Source: Clostridium lacusfryxellense (GTDB lineage Bacteria; Bacillota; Clostridia; Clostridiales; Clostridiaceae). Taken from it: a stretch of DNA of 64,000 nucleotides. Shown here one piece after another: positions 39,151 through 47,827 of the stretch (positions are counted from its first letter, which is position 1; each line of letters starts with the position of its first letter). The stretch covers positions 124,001 to 188,000 of the forward strand of contig NZ_JAHLEB010000002.1 of NCBI RefSeq assembly GCF_018861735.1. Direction: 5' to 3'. The notes under the pieces were generated by a model. It ran no database searches and had not been told where the DNA came from. It saw nothing but the letters and a program-made list of their open reading frames with translations. A program made the translations under genes and the position numbers.

Positions 39151-39164
39151 TTATTCAAAATATA

Positions 39165-39252
39165 TGGTGCCGAAGGCGGGAATCGAACCCGCACGGTATT
39201 GCTACCTCTGGATTTTGAGTCCAGCGCGTCTGCCAGTTCCACCACTTCGGCA
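39165..39252 (-). tRNA. tRNA-Leu (anticodon CAA)
   Basis: 88 bases including an encoded CCA. Acceptor TGCCGAA/TTCGGCA, anticodon stem CTGGA/TCCAG with loop CTCAAAA (anticodon CAA), a long variable arm as expected of a class II tRNA, and the T-arm CGGGTTCGATTCCCG. It stands alone on the - strand. Confidence 0.95.
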
Positions 39253-39654
39253 TACCTGACAAAAAATATCTTACCATATATATATAATTAATGCAACAGA
39301 TATATATTTATTTAGAATAAATTAGTATATTTTTATTTTGTAGATCTTTTTTTATGTATAAAAAATAGCTAGAAAGTTTGTTAATTCTTAGGACGTTTTA
39401 TGGGTATAATATAAGAGAAACTTTTTTATATGAAATTAAGGGTAAATTTAACTAGAAGTTAAGGACATAATATGCTAAAATTTTTACGTGAGGTTTAAGC
39501 CTCATGTAAGTGTTCATAGGTGAATAAAAATTAATATTCAAGTAGTAAGAACGTTAATAATTGCATTGATTGAGTATAATATTAGAGCGAGTATAATATT
39601 AAATAGAACATAATGCAAGATTTATTATAAACATATTGAAAGAAGGGATTTACA
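39253..39654 (+). other. polA upstream region with a tandem promoter-like repeat
   Basis: 402 bases without a gene. A 17-bp period duplicates GAGTATAATATTA (39572-39584 and 39589-39601), giving two TATAAT boxes (39575-39580, 39592-39597). The second has TTGAGT (39570-39575) 16 bases upstream. A short hairpin (TGAGG/CCTCA) lies at about 39486-39506. Confidence 0.5.
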
Positions 39655-42270
39655 ATGTCTAAGGAAAGACTATTAATTTTAGATGGCCATAGTCTTATGT
39701 ATAGAGCTTTTTATGCATTACCGGCCCTAACAAATTCGGATGGGATATACACTAATGCAGTTTATGGTTTTACGTCTATGCTTTTAAAGATGAAAGAGGA
39801 ATTTGAGCCGGACTATATTGTTACAACATTTGATAGGCGCGCACCTACTTTTCGTCATGAGGAATATAAAGAATATAAAGCAGGTAGAAAAAAAATGCCT
39901 GATGAGTTGCAAGGACAGTTTGCTATAGTTAGGGAACTTTTAGAGAAAATGGCTATAGATATCTTTGAATTAGATGGATTTGAAGCAGATGATTTAATTG
40001 GTACCTTATCCGTAATTGGAGAAAAAGAAGGACTTGAAGTTTTTATAGTAACAGGAGACAGAGACGCACTTCAGCTTGCAACAGATAATGTTAAAGTTGT
40101 AATTAATAAAAAGGGAATGTCAGAAAAAGAAATATATGATAGAAAACGTATGACAGATGAATACGGAGTAACCCCTACAGAATTTATAGACGTAAAAGGA
40201 TTAATGGGAGACGCTTCTGATAATATTCCAGGAGTTCCGGGAATAGGTGAAAAAACTGCTTATAAGCTTATTAAAGAATATAAAAGTATAGAAAATCTTC
40301 TTATGAATATTGATAAAATTAGTGGAAAAAAACTAGTGGAAAATTTAACAACATATAGTGAACAGGCTATTTTTAGTAAAAAGTTAGCCACTATTATTAC
40401 ATGTGTTCCTATGGAGATTGATTTAGAATCAATTAAATCAAAAGAAAAATATGATGTGCGTGCTGTAAGAGACTTATTTCATAAGTTACAGTTTAAATCT
40501 TTAATAGGTAAAATAGCAGATGATGAAAATTCCACTGAGGAAGTATTTTCTGCTGATTTTAAAGTAGTAGATAAGGTCTCATTACTTGAGGAGCTTATAC
40601 TCGAAATTAAAGATACTATTTATATAATTTTTGATATATCTTTTGCAAATGTGTTTTCTAAAATGTGTATAGATAGCATATACCTTAATTACAAAGAAAA
40701 AAACTATCTTATCAAAGTTGATGAATTATATAAAGATGATGAAGAAAAAACTATAAAATGTTTGAAAACTATACTTGAGAGTAATGATATTAAAAAAGTG
40801 ACTCATGCTGTAAAAAATGCTTACGCTGCTCTCAATAAAAAAGGTATTAAATTGCAAGGTGTACAATTTGACACAGAGCTAGCTGCTTATTTACTTGATT
40901 CTGCAAAAAAAGAATACAGCTTAGAAACTCTTATGGATACAAATCTTAGAATTACTATTAAGGGTGAAGGCTTTGATAAAGAAATTAATAAAGTTGCACT
41001 TCTAAAGAGACTTTATGAGATATTAGAAAAGAAAATTAAAGAGTATGAAATGGAAGAACTTCTGTATAAGGTGGAACAGCCATTGACAGAAGCTATATCA
41101 TACATGGAAGCGGAAGGATTTACGATTGACAAAGATCAACTAGCAGAACTTAAAGTAAAGTTTGCTGCAGATATAGTTGAGTTAGAAAGCACTATTTTTG
41201 CTTTAGCAGGAGAAGAATTTAATATAAAATCACCAAAGCAATTAGGAAAGATATTGTTTGAGAAATTAGATTTACCTGTAATAAAGAAGACTAAAACAGG
41301 ATATTCAACTAATGCTGAAGTTTTAGAAGCATTAGCAGATAAGCATCCTATAATAGAAGAAATTACTAAGTATAGAGGGGTAACAAAAATTTTTTCTACG
41401 TATATTGAGGGACTACAGGCAGCAATTGATACAGATAGTAGAATTCATTCAAACTTTATGCAGACAGTTGCAACAACAGGAAGGCTTTCAAGCACAGAAC
41501 CCAACTTGCAAAATATACCTATAAGAAACGAAATGGGCAGAGCTATAAGGCGTGTATTTATACCACACAATGATCAGTGTGTTATTTTGTCTGCCGATTA
41601 TTCTCAAATAGAACTTAGAGTACTTGCTCATATAGCTAAAGATGATAATTTAATCGAGGCTTTTATGGAGCATAGTGATATTCATACTAAAACAGCTTCT
41701 GAGGTATTTAATGTACCAATAGATGAGGTTACAAAACAGATGAGAAGTAATGCTAAAGCTGTAAATTTTGGAATAGTATATGGTATTGGTGAATTTAGTT
41801 TAGCAAAAGATTTAAATATCTCTAGGAAAGAAGCTAAAACATACATTGAAACTTATTTCGAAAGATATCCAAATGTTAAAAAATATATGAAAGACATAGT
41901 GATTGAGGCTGAAGAAAATAGTAGTGTTACTACTATAATGAATAGGCGTAGATTTATACCAGAGATAATATCTTCAAACAAAATGGTCAAGGCATTTGGT
42001 GTAAGACTTGCTATGAATACACCTATACAAGGTAGTGCTGCAGATATTATTAAACTAGCTATGGTAAATGTATTTGATAAATTAAAGGAAGAGGGACTTA
42101 AAAGTACGTTGATTTTGCAAGTACATGATGAATTGATATTAAATGTATATAGGGATGAGATTAAACAAGTTGAAGATTTGGTTAAGGATCAAATGGAGAA
42201 TGTTATTAAACTTTTAGTTCCGTTAGAAGTAGAAATAAGTGTTGGTGAAAGTTGGTATGAGGCTAAATAA
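39655..42270 (+). CDS. polA: DNA polymerase I
   Basis: 871 residues. The 5'-nuclease domain (1-290) keeps its acidic clusters (FELDGFEADDLIGTL, VTGDRDALQL, LMGDASDNIPGVPGIGEKTA). The middle 3'-5' exonuclease-like domain (300-460) has lost the catalytic acids (FDIS in place of the usual D-x-E), so no proofreading is expected, as in other Firmicute enzymes. The polymerase domain has SADYSQIELRVLAHIA, RSNAKAVNFGIVYGIG, and QVHDELIL. It fills gaps and removes RNA primers in lagging-strand and repair synthesis. Confidence 0.97.
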   Translation: MSKERLLILDGHSLMYRAFYALPALTNSDGIYTNAVYGFTSMLLKMKEEFEPDYIVTTFDRRAPTFRHEEYKEYKAGRKKMPDELQGQFAIVRELLEKMAIDIFELDGFEADDLIGTLSVIGEKEGLEVFIVTGDRDALQLATDNVKVVINKKGMSEKEIYDRKRMTDEYGVTPTEFIDVKGLMGDASDNIPGVPGIGEKTAYKLIKEYKSIENLLMNIDKISGKKLVENLTTYSEQAIFSKKLATIITCVPMEIDLESIKSKEKYDVRAVRDLFHKLQFKSLIGKIADDENSTEEVFSADFKVVDKVSLLEELILEIKDTIYIIFDISFANVFSKMCIDSIYLNYKEKNYLIKVDELYKDDEEKTIKCLKTILESNDIKKVTHAVKNAYAALNKKGIKLQGVQFDTELAAYLLDSAKKEYSLETLMDTNLRITIKGEGFDKEINKVALLKRLYEILEKKIKEYEMEELLYKVEQPLTEAISYMEAEGFTIDKDQLAELKVKFAADIVELESTIFALAGEEFNIKSPKQLGKILFEKLDLPVIKKTKTGYSTNAEVLEALADKHPIIEEITKYRGVTKIFSTYIEGLQAAIDTDSRIHSNFMQTVATTGRLSSTEPNLQNIPIRNEMGRAIRRVFIPHNDQCVILSADYSQIELRVLAHIAKDDNLIEAFMEHSDIHTKTASEVFNVPIDEVTKQMRSNAKAVNFGIVYGIGEFSLAKDLNISRKEAKTYIETYFERYPNVKKYMKDIVIEAEENSSVTTIMNRRRFIPEIISSNKMVKAFGVRLAMNTPIQGSAADIIKLAMVNVFDKLKEEGLKSTLILQVHDELILNVYRDEIKQVEDLVKDQMENVIKLLVPLEVEISVGESWYEAK

Positions 42271-42318
42271 TTAATAACTTATAAATTGCGGTTAACTATA
42301 AAAGCGGGGGATAATATA

Positions 42319-42933
42319 ATGTTAAAGGTTGGAATAACAGGCGGGATAGGTAGTGGAAAGAGCACTGTGACAAATATGCTAAGAGACAAATGTTTTCCTA
42401 TCATCGATGCAGATATTGTGGCTAGAGAGGTTTTTATAATATACCCTGAGATAGCATTCACTATTAAACAAGAATTCGGTTATGAGTTTTTTAATGAAAA
42501 AGGTGAACTTAATAGGAAAGAATTTGGAAAATATATATTTAAGAGTGATCTTCTAAGAAAAAAGCTTGAAGGCATAATTATGCCTTTTATAAGACGGGAG
42601 ATAAATGACAGAATAAAAATATGTGAAGAAGAAAATATGAAAATTTGCTTTTTAGATGCGCCTACTTTAATAGAAAATCATTTTCATACTAATATGGATA
42701 TAACGATTTTAGTGTGGGTTGAGAAAGATGTTCAAATACAAAGGGTCATGTCTAGAGATGGTTTGGATCTAGATGAAACAATGGATAGAATAAGAGCTCA
42801 AATGTCAATAGATGAAAAGAAGAAATTTGCAGATTTCATCATTGATAACGGAGGAAGCGTTGAAAATACGAAATTGCAGCTAGATTCGATTATTACACAA
42901 CTAGAGGGGTTAAATGTGAAAAATGATGTTTAA
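42319..42933 (+). CDS. coaE: Dephospho-CoA kinase
   Basis: 204 residues from the ATG at 42319 (GGGGG at 42306-42310); an upstream in-frame ATG lacks a site. P-loop GGIGSGKST near 8-16, D-A-D in IDADIVAREV, and LDAPTLIENH of the CoaE lid region. Last step of CoA synthesis. Follows polA by 48 bases, the usual Firmicute neighbour, and overlaps the next gene by 11 bases. Confidence 0.95.
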   Translation: MLKVGITGGIGSGKSTVTNMLRDKCFPIIDADIVAREVFIIYPEIAFTIKQEFGYEFFNEKGELNRKEFGKYIFKSDLLRKKLEGIIMPFIRREINDRIKICEEENMKICFLDAPTLIENHFHTNMDITILVWVEKDVQIQRVMSRDGLDLDETMDRIRAQMSIDEKKKFADFIIDNGGSVENTKLQLDSIITQLEGLNVKNDV

Positions 42934-43498
42934 AAAAATTATAAAGATTTTATGCCTAGTTATTCTGTTTATTATTTTAATTAATATTAAAACCATTTTT
43001 AAAAGTTTTTACCCAATTAAATATGGGGATCAAATATTTAAGTATTCACAAAAATATAATGTAGACCCTTCTTTAGTTATATCAGTAATTAGAGCAGAAA
43101 GTAATTTTGACGATAAAGCGACTTCACATAGAGGCGCATACGGGCTTATGCAGATAATGCCTGAGACAGCAACTTGGATTGCGGAGAATATGAAATTAAA
43201 AGATTTTAATGTTGAAAAATTATATGATGACGAACTTAATATTGAAATGGGATGTTGGTATATTAATAATTTAAATACTGAATTTAGTGGAAATATAGAA
43301 TTGGTTCTTGCAGCATATAATGGAGGACGTGGAAATGTTCAGAAGTGGCTTAAGGTTGCGGAGTACTCAAGCGATGGAAAAACATTAGATGTAATACCTT
43401 TTGAGGAAACAGATAAGTATGTTAAAAAAGTAAAGACAAATTACAATGTTTATGTGAAACTATACGGTAAAGAGTTAAGTGATATCAATAAGGAATAG
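42923..43498 (+). CDS. Membrane-anchored lytic transglycosylase (SLT)
   Basis: 191 residues. An N-terminal membrane helix (about 5-25), then an SLT lysozyme-like domain with catalytic E59 in IRAESNF, HRGAYGLMQIMPETA and LVLAAYNGG. It cleaves the MurNAc-GlcNAc bond at the outer membrane face. The polA-coaE-SLT order is typical of clostridia. The ribosome site is weak (GAGGGG, 14 bases away), so it may rely on coupling to coaE. Confidence 0.92.
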   Translation: MMFKKIIKILCLVILFIILINIKTIFKSFYPIKYGDQIFKYSQKYNVDPSLVISVIRAESNFDDKATSHRGAYGLMQIMPETATWIAENMKLKDFNVEKLYDDELNIEMGCWYINNLNTEFSGNIELVLAAYNGGRGNVQKWLKVAEYSSDGKTLDVIPFEETDKYVKKVKTNYNVYVKLYGKELSDINKE

Positions 43499-43511
43499 TG
43501 AATAAAAAATA

Positions 43512-43541
43512 TTGACAATTTACATCAAACTGATATATAAT
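43512..43541 (+). promoter_or_regulatory. Strong promoter of the second tRNA-Leu
   Basis: Consensus TTGACA (43512-43517), 18-base spacer, TATAAT (43536-43541). An inverted repeat, AATCTTG-T-AGTC (43543-43554) with GACT-G-CAAGATT (43577-43588), straddles the likely start of transcription and could be an operator or a leader structure. Confidence 0.8.
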
Positions 43542-43612
43542 CAATCTTGTAGTCGTGAGGGGTACCAATACGGAGTGACTGCAAGATTAATCCTTTTTAC
43601 TAGATAATATAT

Positions 43613-43694
43613 GCGACAGTGGCGGAATGGCAGACGCGCACGTTTAAGGGACGTGTGGGAGACCATACGGGTTCAAGTCCCGTCTGTTGCACCA
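43613..43694 (+). tRNA. Class II tRNA-Leu, anticodon AAG, with a G3-U70 pair
   Basis: 82 bases with encoded CCA. Acceptor GCGACAG pairs with CTGTTGC, where position 3 is G and position 70 is U. D-arm GGCGGAATGGCAGACGC, anticodon stem CACGT/ACGTG, loop TTAAGGG (anticodon AAG), long variable arm TGGGAGACCAT, T-arm ACGGGTTCAAGTCCCGT, discriminator A73. The body is that of tRNA-Leu reading CUU/CUC. The A34 would need conversion to inosine to read C. The G3-U70 pair is discussed in the findings. Confidence 0.9.
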
Positions 43695-43700
43695 AAGAAT

Positions 43701-43739
43701 AAAAAAGTATCAACACTTTGATTGTGTTGGTACTTTTTT
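43701..43739 (+). terminator. Terminator of tRNA-Leu(AAG)
   Basis: AAAAAAGTATCAACAC pairs with GTGTTGGTACTTTTTT across a 7-base loop (one G-U). Confidence 0.88.
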
Positions 43740-43938
43740 ATTGTATAGAATAGCGCCAAAACGTACAACGCGTCTAATGTGTTTAAAATCATATGGATGT
43801 GTTGTAGTTATTTTAAAAGAAAGATTTGGTCGATTTTATAATATAATAAGTATTTATTGTAGTATTTTAGAATATATGGTAAGATTTTAATTAGAATAAT
43901 TATAAGTATAAAAGAATTTATTAGGGGGCGAATTTTAA

Positions 43939-44211
43939 ATGGAAACAAGTTTTAATGAGGCAGTTAATGTTAATGAAATTCCAATGACAATAGGACAATG
44001 GTTGGTAACACTGTTAGTAATGGGTATTCCAATTGTAGGTTTTGTATTAGCAATAGTTTGGGCAACAGGACATGATGTAAATAGAAGTAAGAAGACTTTT
44101 TGTCAAGCATCGTTAATATTTGGCGCAATTGTTCTAGTATTATACGTAATATTTTTTGCATTATTTGCAAGTGTAATGAGCGATGCTATGAATAGTATAT
44201 CAGGTTATTAA
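43939..44211 (+). CDS. Small two-helix membrane protein
   Basis: 90 residues with membrane helices at about 21-43 and 56-79, joined by a basic loop (HDVNRSKK), so the loop should face the cytoplasm with both ends outside. TAGGGGGCGA before the ATG. No family recognised with confidence; similar small membrane proteins of unknown role are widespread in clostridia. Confidence 0.65.
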   Translation: METSFNEAVNVNEIPMTIGQWLVTLLVMGIPIVGFVLAIVWATGHDVNRSKKTFCQASLIFGAIVLVLYVIFFALFASVMSDAMNSISGY

Positions 44212-44312
44212 TTAATGAAATGACACACCTTTTTTTATTTATTATTAATTTTAAAAGAAATGAATTATTAAAAGGAATATGGAAAAACTAACATCTGAAA
44301 GAGGTGTTATTT

Positions 44313-44447
44313 ATGAAAAACAAAAAGAATGACCCAGATATAAAACACAAAAAACAAGCTAAAAGAGAAAGTAACGAAGAAAATCCTGTAACTATGAATG
44401 GTGATAGCAACATGAGAAAACCAGTAAGAGGATTAAAAGAATTATAA
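44313..44447 (+). CDS. Small basic protein of unknown function
   Basis: 44 residues, highly charged (KNKKNDPDIKHKKQAKRES at the start), likely unstructured. AAAGAGGTG lies 8 bases before the ATG, and a strong terminator follows the stop, both supporting a real gene. Size and charge recall clostridial small spore-associated proteins, but no signature was seen. Confidence 0.6.
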   Translation: MKNKKNDPDIKHKKQAKRESNEENPVTMNGDSNMRKPVRGLKEL

Positions 44448-44460
44448 AATGCACTAGTTA

Positions 44461-44525
44461 AGAAGCGGCTTCCTTCAAAATGATTTTAATTATTTTGAAG
44501 GAAGTCACTTCTTTTTATTTTTTTA
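44461..44525 (+). terminator. Terminator after the small basic gene
   Basis: Long stem CTTCCTTCAAAAT / ATTTTGAAGGAAG (right arm 44493-44505) with an outer GAAG/CTTC, then a T-rich tail. Confidence 0.85.
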
Positions 44526-44597
44526 AATTAGTATCAAAACACAACCTTCAGCATAAATTGGTAATGTATTAGTAATATCAGAATAGGGAGGGAAATT

Positions 44598-45131
44598 ATG
44601 AAACTAGAGGACAGAAATATTGAAGATATAGACAACGAGGATGAATATGAAATGGTTCCACTAGAACCTATGATGTATGGATGTGGTCAAATGAATGCTA
44701 TGCCAAATATGGGAATGCCAGAAGGATTTAGGCAGGAGTCAAATTTCAATATGAGAACAAATTCATGTATGGGAATTAACCAAAATACTGGAATGAATCC
44801 ATGGATGGGATCAAGTCAATTTAACGAAGATATGTTTACAAATGATTTTAATCCAATGGGAGCATCGTATGGTGAGGAAACTAATAATGACTATGAATAT
44901 GAGGATGAGGCTTCAAGGCAATTAGATAAGTATCAAAGTAGAGAACCTGTTAAGCAGCCTTACAATAAGCCTAAGCCACAATACAATAGTGTTGAGTCAA
45001 TTGTATTTAGAATTGAAAAGTATAATCCTGCAATATTTAGGCGTTTGACTAGATGCGGTATACCTTATGCAGAAGCAAAAGAGATAGTTAGAAGAATTGT
45101 AAATTTGTCACTTATGCATAGAGATGAATAA
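44598..45131 (+). CDS. Met/Asn-rich protein with conserved-looking C-terminal helix domain
   Basis: 177 residues. An acidic N-terminus (EDIDNEDEYEMVPLEP), a Met/Asn/Gly-rich middle (MNAMPNMGMPEGF, GMNPWMGSSQF), an acidic-polar linker, and a basic C-terminal ~45 residues (SIVFRIEKYNPAIFRRLTRCGI and onward) that look like a folded helical domain. Composition resembles spore-coat or exosporium proteins, but this is inference. No signal peptide. Strong GGGAGGGAAAT site. Confidence 0.62.
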   Translation: MKLEDRNIEDIDNEDEYEMVPLEPMMYGCGQMNAMPNMGMPEGFRQESNFNMRTNSCMGINQNTGMNPWMGSSQFNEDMFTNDFNPMGASYGEETNNDYEYEDEASRQLDKYQSREPVKQPYNKPKPQYNSVESIVFRIEKYNPAIFRRLTRCGIPYAEAKEIVRRIVNLSLMHRDE

Positions 45132-45172
45132 AGAATGGCCTACATTTAACATAAAGAAAAAATAATTAGTTT

Positions 45173-45204
45173 ATAACCCTATAAGGCCTTATGGGGTTAT
45201 TTTA
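45173..45204 (+). terminator. Terminator after the Met/Asn-rich gene
   Basis: ATAACCCTATAAGG pairs with CCTTATGGGGTTAT (one T-G), followed by TTTT. The remaining 45205-45379 is AT-rich without a gene. Confidence 0.7.
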
Positions 45205-45379
45205 ATTTTAAAAGTAAAGCTTATGGAATTTGTTATTAAAACTGTTTGTTAGATACTAAAATTAAGTCGATAGAATTTGTAATTAAAATTGAAGGAAATT
45301 GATAATAAACGTAGAATATATTTATTAATGAGTTATAAAAATAATTTCTAATTAGAGATGAAAGTAAAGAGGGGTAGGC

Positions 45380-45898
45380 ATGTTTAACATAGATATTAAG
45401 TTCAATGATGTTAGTATTATAAATGTAGAAAAAGAAGATATATTTAAAATAAAGAATTGGATTAATAATCAACATGTTTATAACATAGAAGATGGATTAA
45501 ATTATGGCATTCGAGAATTCTATGAAAGATATTTAGAGTATTTTGTCAGTGAAGGTGAGTACTTTGTTAAAGTCTTATGTAAAAATGAACTTATTGGCAT
45601 TTTAAAGGGTAGGATAGAGTTTAAAAATCCTAATGAAGTATGGATTATGTGTTATCTAATGGAATCGAAAATGTATGGTGATGATGTATCAACTATAATA
45701 ATTAATGAATTTTTAAAGCATTTTCATGAGAATTATGGGATAAGTAATTTCTATACTTTTGTTTCAGCTAATAATAATGATATGCTGAAATTATGGAAAA
45801 ATAATAACTTTGAAATAAGTAGAGTAACAAATAATTTTTTAGAACTAGATAGTAAAAACAATGATATGCTCATTTTAAAGAAAACAATTATAAACTAG
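45380..45898 (+). CDS. GNAT-like N-acetyltransferase
   Basis: 172 residues with the layout of the RimJ/RimL type: FNDVSIINVEKEDIFKIKNWINN at the start, a YFVKVLCKNELIGILKGRI strand pair, a conserved-looking acceptor region (EVWIMCYLMESKMYGDDVSTIIINEFLKHF), and YTFVSANNNDMLKLWKNNNFEISR at the end, where GNAT proteins keep N and the aromatic turn. The acetyl-CoA pyrophosphate loop is not the clear Q/R-x-x-G-x-G/A form, so activity is uncertain. Substrate unknown. Confidence 0.65.
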   Translation: MFNIDIKFNDVSIINVEKEDIFKIKNWINNQHVYNIEDGLNYGIREFYERYLEYFVSEGEYFVKVLCKNELIGILKGRIEFKNPNEVWIMCYLMESKMYGDDVSTIIINEFLKHFHENYGISNFYTFVSANNNDMLKLWKNNNFEISRVTNNFLELDSKNNDMLILKKTIIN

Positions 45899-46057
45899 AA
45901 AAACAGGCATTTAATGTCTGTTATTTTTGTTGTAGAAATTAAATGGGAAATAAATTATTCCACGCAGGTTTCTAATATATTTTTATTTTTTGATTCTAAA
46001 ATCATTTTATTATTAATAATATTCTAAGAGAGATCTATTAAGTTAGGGGATGTTAAA

Positions 46058-46774
46058 GTGAGATATACAAGATATAATTATAAAGCGCCCAAGAAAAATA
46101 ATAATTTTATAATTATTATTACATTAACATTAATAGTAGCAATTGCATTGGGAACAGTTTTTTCTAAACTGCTACCTCATAATATGCAAGGTACAAGCAC
46201 CACGGATAAGACCACTAAAGTAAGTTTAGAAAAAGATGCGGTAGACACTTCTAAATCGACCGCGGTAAGCAATAGTATAGATTATGTAGCATTGCAATGT
46301 GGAGTTTTTAGTAATAAGGACAGTGCTTTGCAACTTAAAAATAGCTTAACTGAATTTGGTACACCATTTATTATTGTAGAAGGTAATTTAAATAAAGTTA
46401 TATTAGGAGTTTATCCAAGTGGCGGCGTAGAAAGTGTTATTAAACAACTTAATGCAAAAAAAATAACTTTTGTTAAGATTAGCTACAAATTAGATGGATC
46501 AGATTCAACCAGCGCGCAAACAAATGAAATGATAAGCGCAGATGTTAAAATATTAAATAAACTTTCAGAAAAAGATACTAAATTATATAAAACTGCGGAT
46601 CTTAAGAAATGGATGCTCACATTAAAGGGCGCAGATGAAAAAAGTAAAAATTATAGTAACATGAGCGAAATAAAAACATATTTAACAGCATTACCACAGG
46701 AATTTAAAAAAGAAAAAACAGAAGAGGGATATATATATATATATAAATTTATAAAAAAGATGTTAAAGGCATAG
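46058..46774 (+). CDS. SPOR-domain membrane protein
   Basis: 238 residues, GTG start. A cytoplasmic basic tail, one membrane helix at about 17-38, a Ser/Thr-rich linker, then a SPOR domain (YVALQCGVFSNKDSALQLKNSL onward, about 74-140) that binds glycan strands without stem peptides at division or spore septa. The C-terminal 90 residues are helical with no name. Near the 3' end a run of TA repeats encodes YIYIYK. It precedes the cell-shape cluster. Confidence 0.85.
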   Translation: MRYTRYNYKAPKKNNNFIIIITLTLIVAIALGTVFSKLLPHNMQGTSTTDKTTKVSLEKDAVDTSKSTAVSNSIDYVALQCGVFSNKDSALQLKNSLTEFGTPFIIVEGNLNKVILGVYPSGGVESVIKQLNAKKITFVKISYKLDGSDSTSAQTNEMISADVKILNKLSEKDTKLYKTADLKKWMLTLKGADEKSKNYSNMSEIKTYLTALPQEFKKEKTEEGYIYIYKFIKKMLKA

Positions 46775-46783
46775 AGGATTACA

Positions 46784-46818
46784 CGCAAATGGATTATTTT
46801 AATCTATTTGCGGTTTTT
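46784..46818 (+). terminator. Terminator after the SPOR-domain gene
   Basis: CGCAAATGGATT pairs with AATCTATTTGCG (one G-T), followed by GTTTTT. Confidence 0.82.
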
Positions 46819-46898
46819 CACGTCTGATATTCAGTTGGTATTCCACAAACTTAATGAAATTTAATTATTAACTTTTTTTGAATAATAATTTTATATAC

Positions 46899-46927
46899 TT
46901 GTGCAACAATTTATTAAATGTTAAAAT
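46899..46927 (+). promoter_or_regulatory. Promoter of the maf-radC-mre cluster
   Basis: TTGTGC (46899-46904), 17 bases, TAAAAT (46922-46927), 37 bases before the DUF4321 gene. Confidence 0.55.
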
Positions 46928-46963
46928 GTATAAGATATATAAGTAAAGTGGGGGGCGAACGAT

Positions 46964-47224
46964 TTGAAAAGTGCAGATAAAAGAAATCCGTATTTTATTT
47001 TTTTTATAATGATAGGTGCCATTTCAGGAAGTTTTATAGGTGAACTATTAGGAAATAATATCGGTGCACTCAAATTTTTTAAGACTTCATTCACGATAGG
47101 TATGAGTACACCTATGCTTATAGATTTAAAAGTGCTTGCAATAAATTTCGGTATAAATTTTAATATTAATATTATGTCTATTATAGGCATTATTTTGGCA
47201 ATAATATTATATAGGAAATATTAG
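46964..47224 (+). CDS. DUF4321 membrane protein
   Basis: 86 residues with two membrane helices (FIFFIMIGAISGSFIGELLG and IMSIIGIILAIILY) and the short conserved core GDLLG/GELLG-like plus KTSFTIGMSTPMLIDLKVLAINFGINFNINIMSI, as in the DUF4321 family found just before maf and radC in clostridia. TTG start. Function unknown; position suggests a role in shape or division. Confidence 0.82.
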   Translation: MKSADKRNPYFIFFIMIGAISGSFIGELLGNNIGALKFFKTSFTIGMSTPMLIDLKVLAINFGINFNINIMSIIGIILAIILYRKY

Positions 47225-47234
47225 GAGTGGTGTA

Positions 47235-47810
47235 GTGAATATTATTCTAGCTTCTGCGTCGCCGCGCAGGGCTGAACTTTTAAAAAGAATAACTAGTAAT
47301 TTTAAGGTGATGGTAAGTGATTTTGAAGAAAGTGACATATTATTTTCTGGGAATTGTGGAGACTATGTTATGACTTTAGCAAAAGGGAAAGCTTTGGCTA
47401 TTTGCAGTAGCGTGAAACACTCATCTGTTATAATAGGATGCGATACTATTGTTTATTTTCGCGGTAAAGTGATTGGTAAGCCTAAAGACAATCTTGAAGC
47501 TGTTCAAATGCTTAGTGATTTAAGCGGTAATACACATGAGGTATATACAGGAATTGCAGTAATAAATACAAAGACTCAAGAGATTAGCACTGAATATGTT
47601 TGTACACAGGTGAAATTTTCAAAATTATCAGAAAAAGAAATAAACAATTACATAGAAACAGGCGAATCTAGTGGAATGGCTGGGGCTTATGGAATACAAG
47701 GAGGAGCATCTTTATTTGTAGAAGAAATAAAGGGCTGCTATTATAGTGTTGTGGGGTTGCCAGTGAATAAATTGTATTATATGTTAAGGGAGATGGGGGT
47801 CAATCTATAA
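47235..47810 (+). CDS. maf: Maf nucleoside triphosphate pyrophosphatase
   Basis: 191 residues, GTG start. LASASPRRAELLKRI is the family opening; IIGCDTIVYFRGKVIGKP and GSSGMAGAYGIQG-like (SGMAGAYGIQGGASLFVEEIKGCYYSVVGLP) blocks hold the catalytic Asp and specificity residues. It hydrolyses non-canonical or pyrimidine NTPs. Usual neighbour of radC and mreB. Confidence 0.94.
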   Translation: MNIILASASPRRAELLKRITSNFKVMVSDFEESDILFSGNCGDYVMTLAKGKALAICSSVKHSSVIIGCDTIVYFRGKVIGKPKDNLEAVQMLSDLSGNTHEVYTGIAVINTKTQEISTEYVCTQVKFSKLSEKEINNYIETGESSGMAGAYGIQGGASLFVEEIKGCYYSVVGLPVNKLYYMLREMGVNL

Positions 47811-47827
47811 AGGAGTTGTTTATAGTA

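Noticed and set aside
43687-43890. 67-residue plus-strand frame starting in the tRNA-Leu(AAG) 3' end
   Set aside because: It overlaps the tRNA CCA end and the terminator and has no ribosome site.
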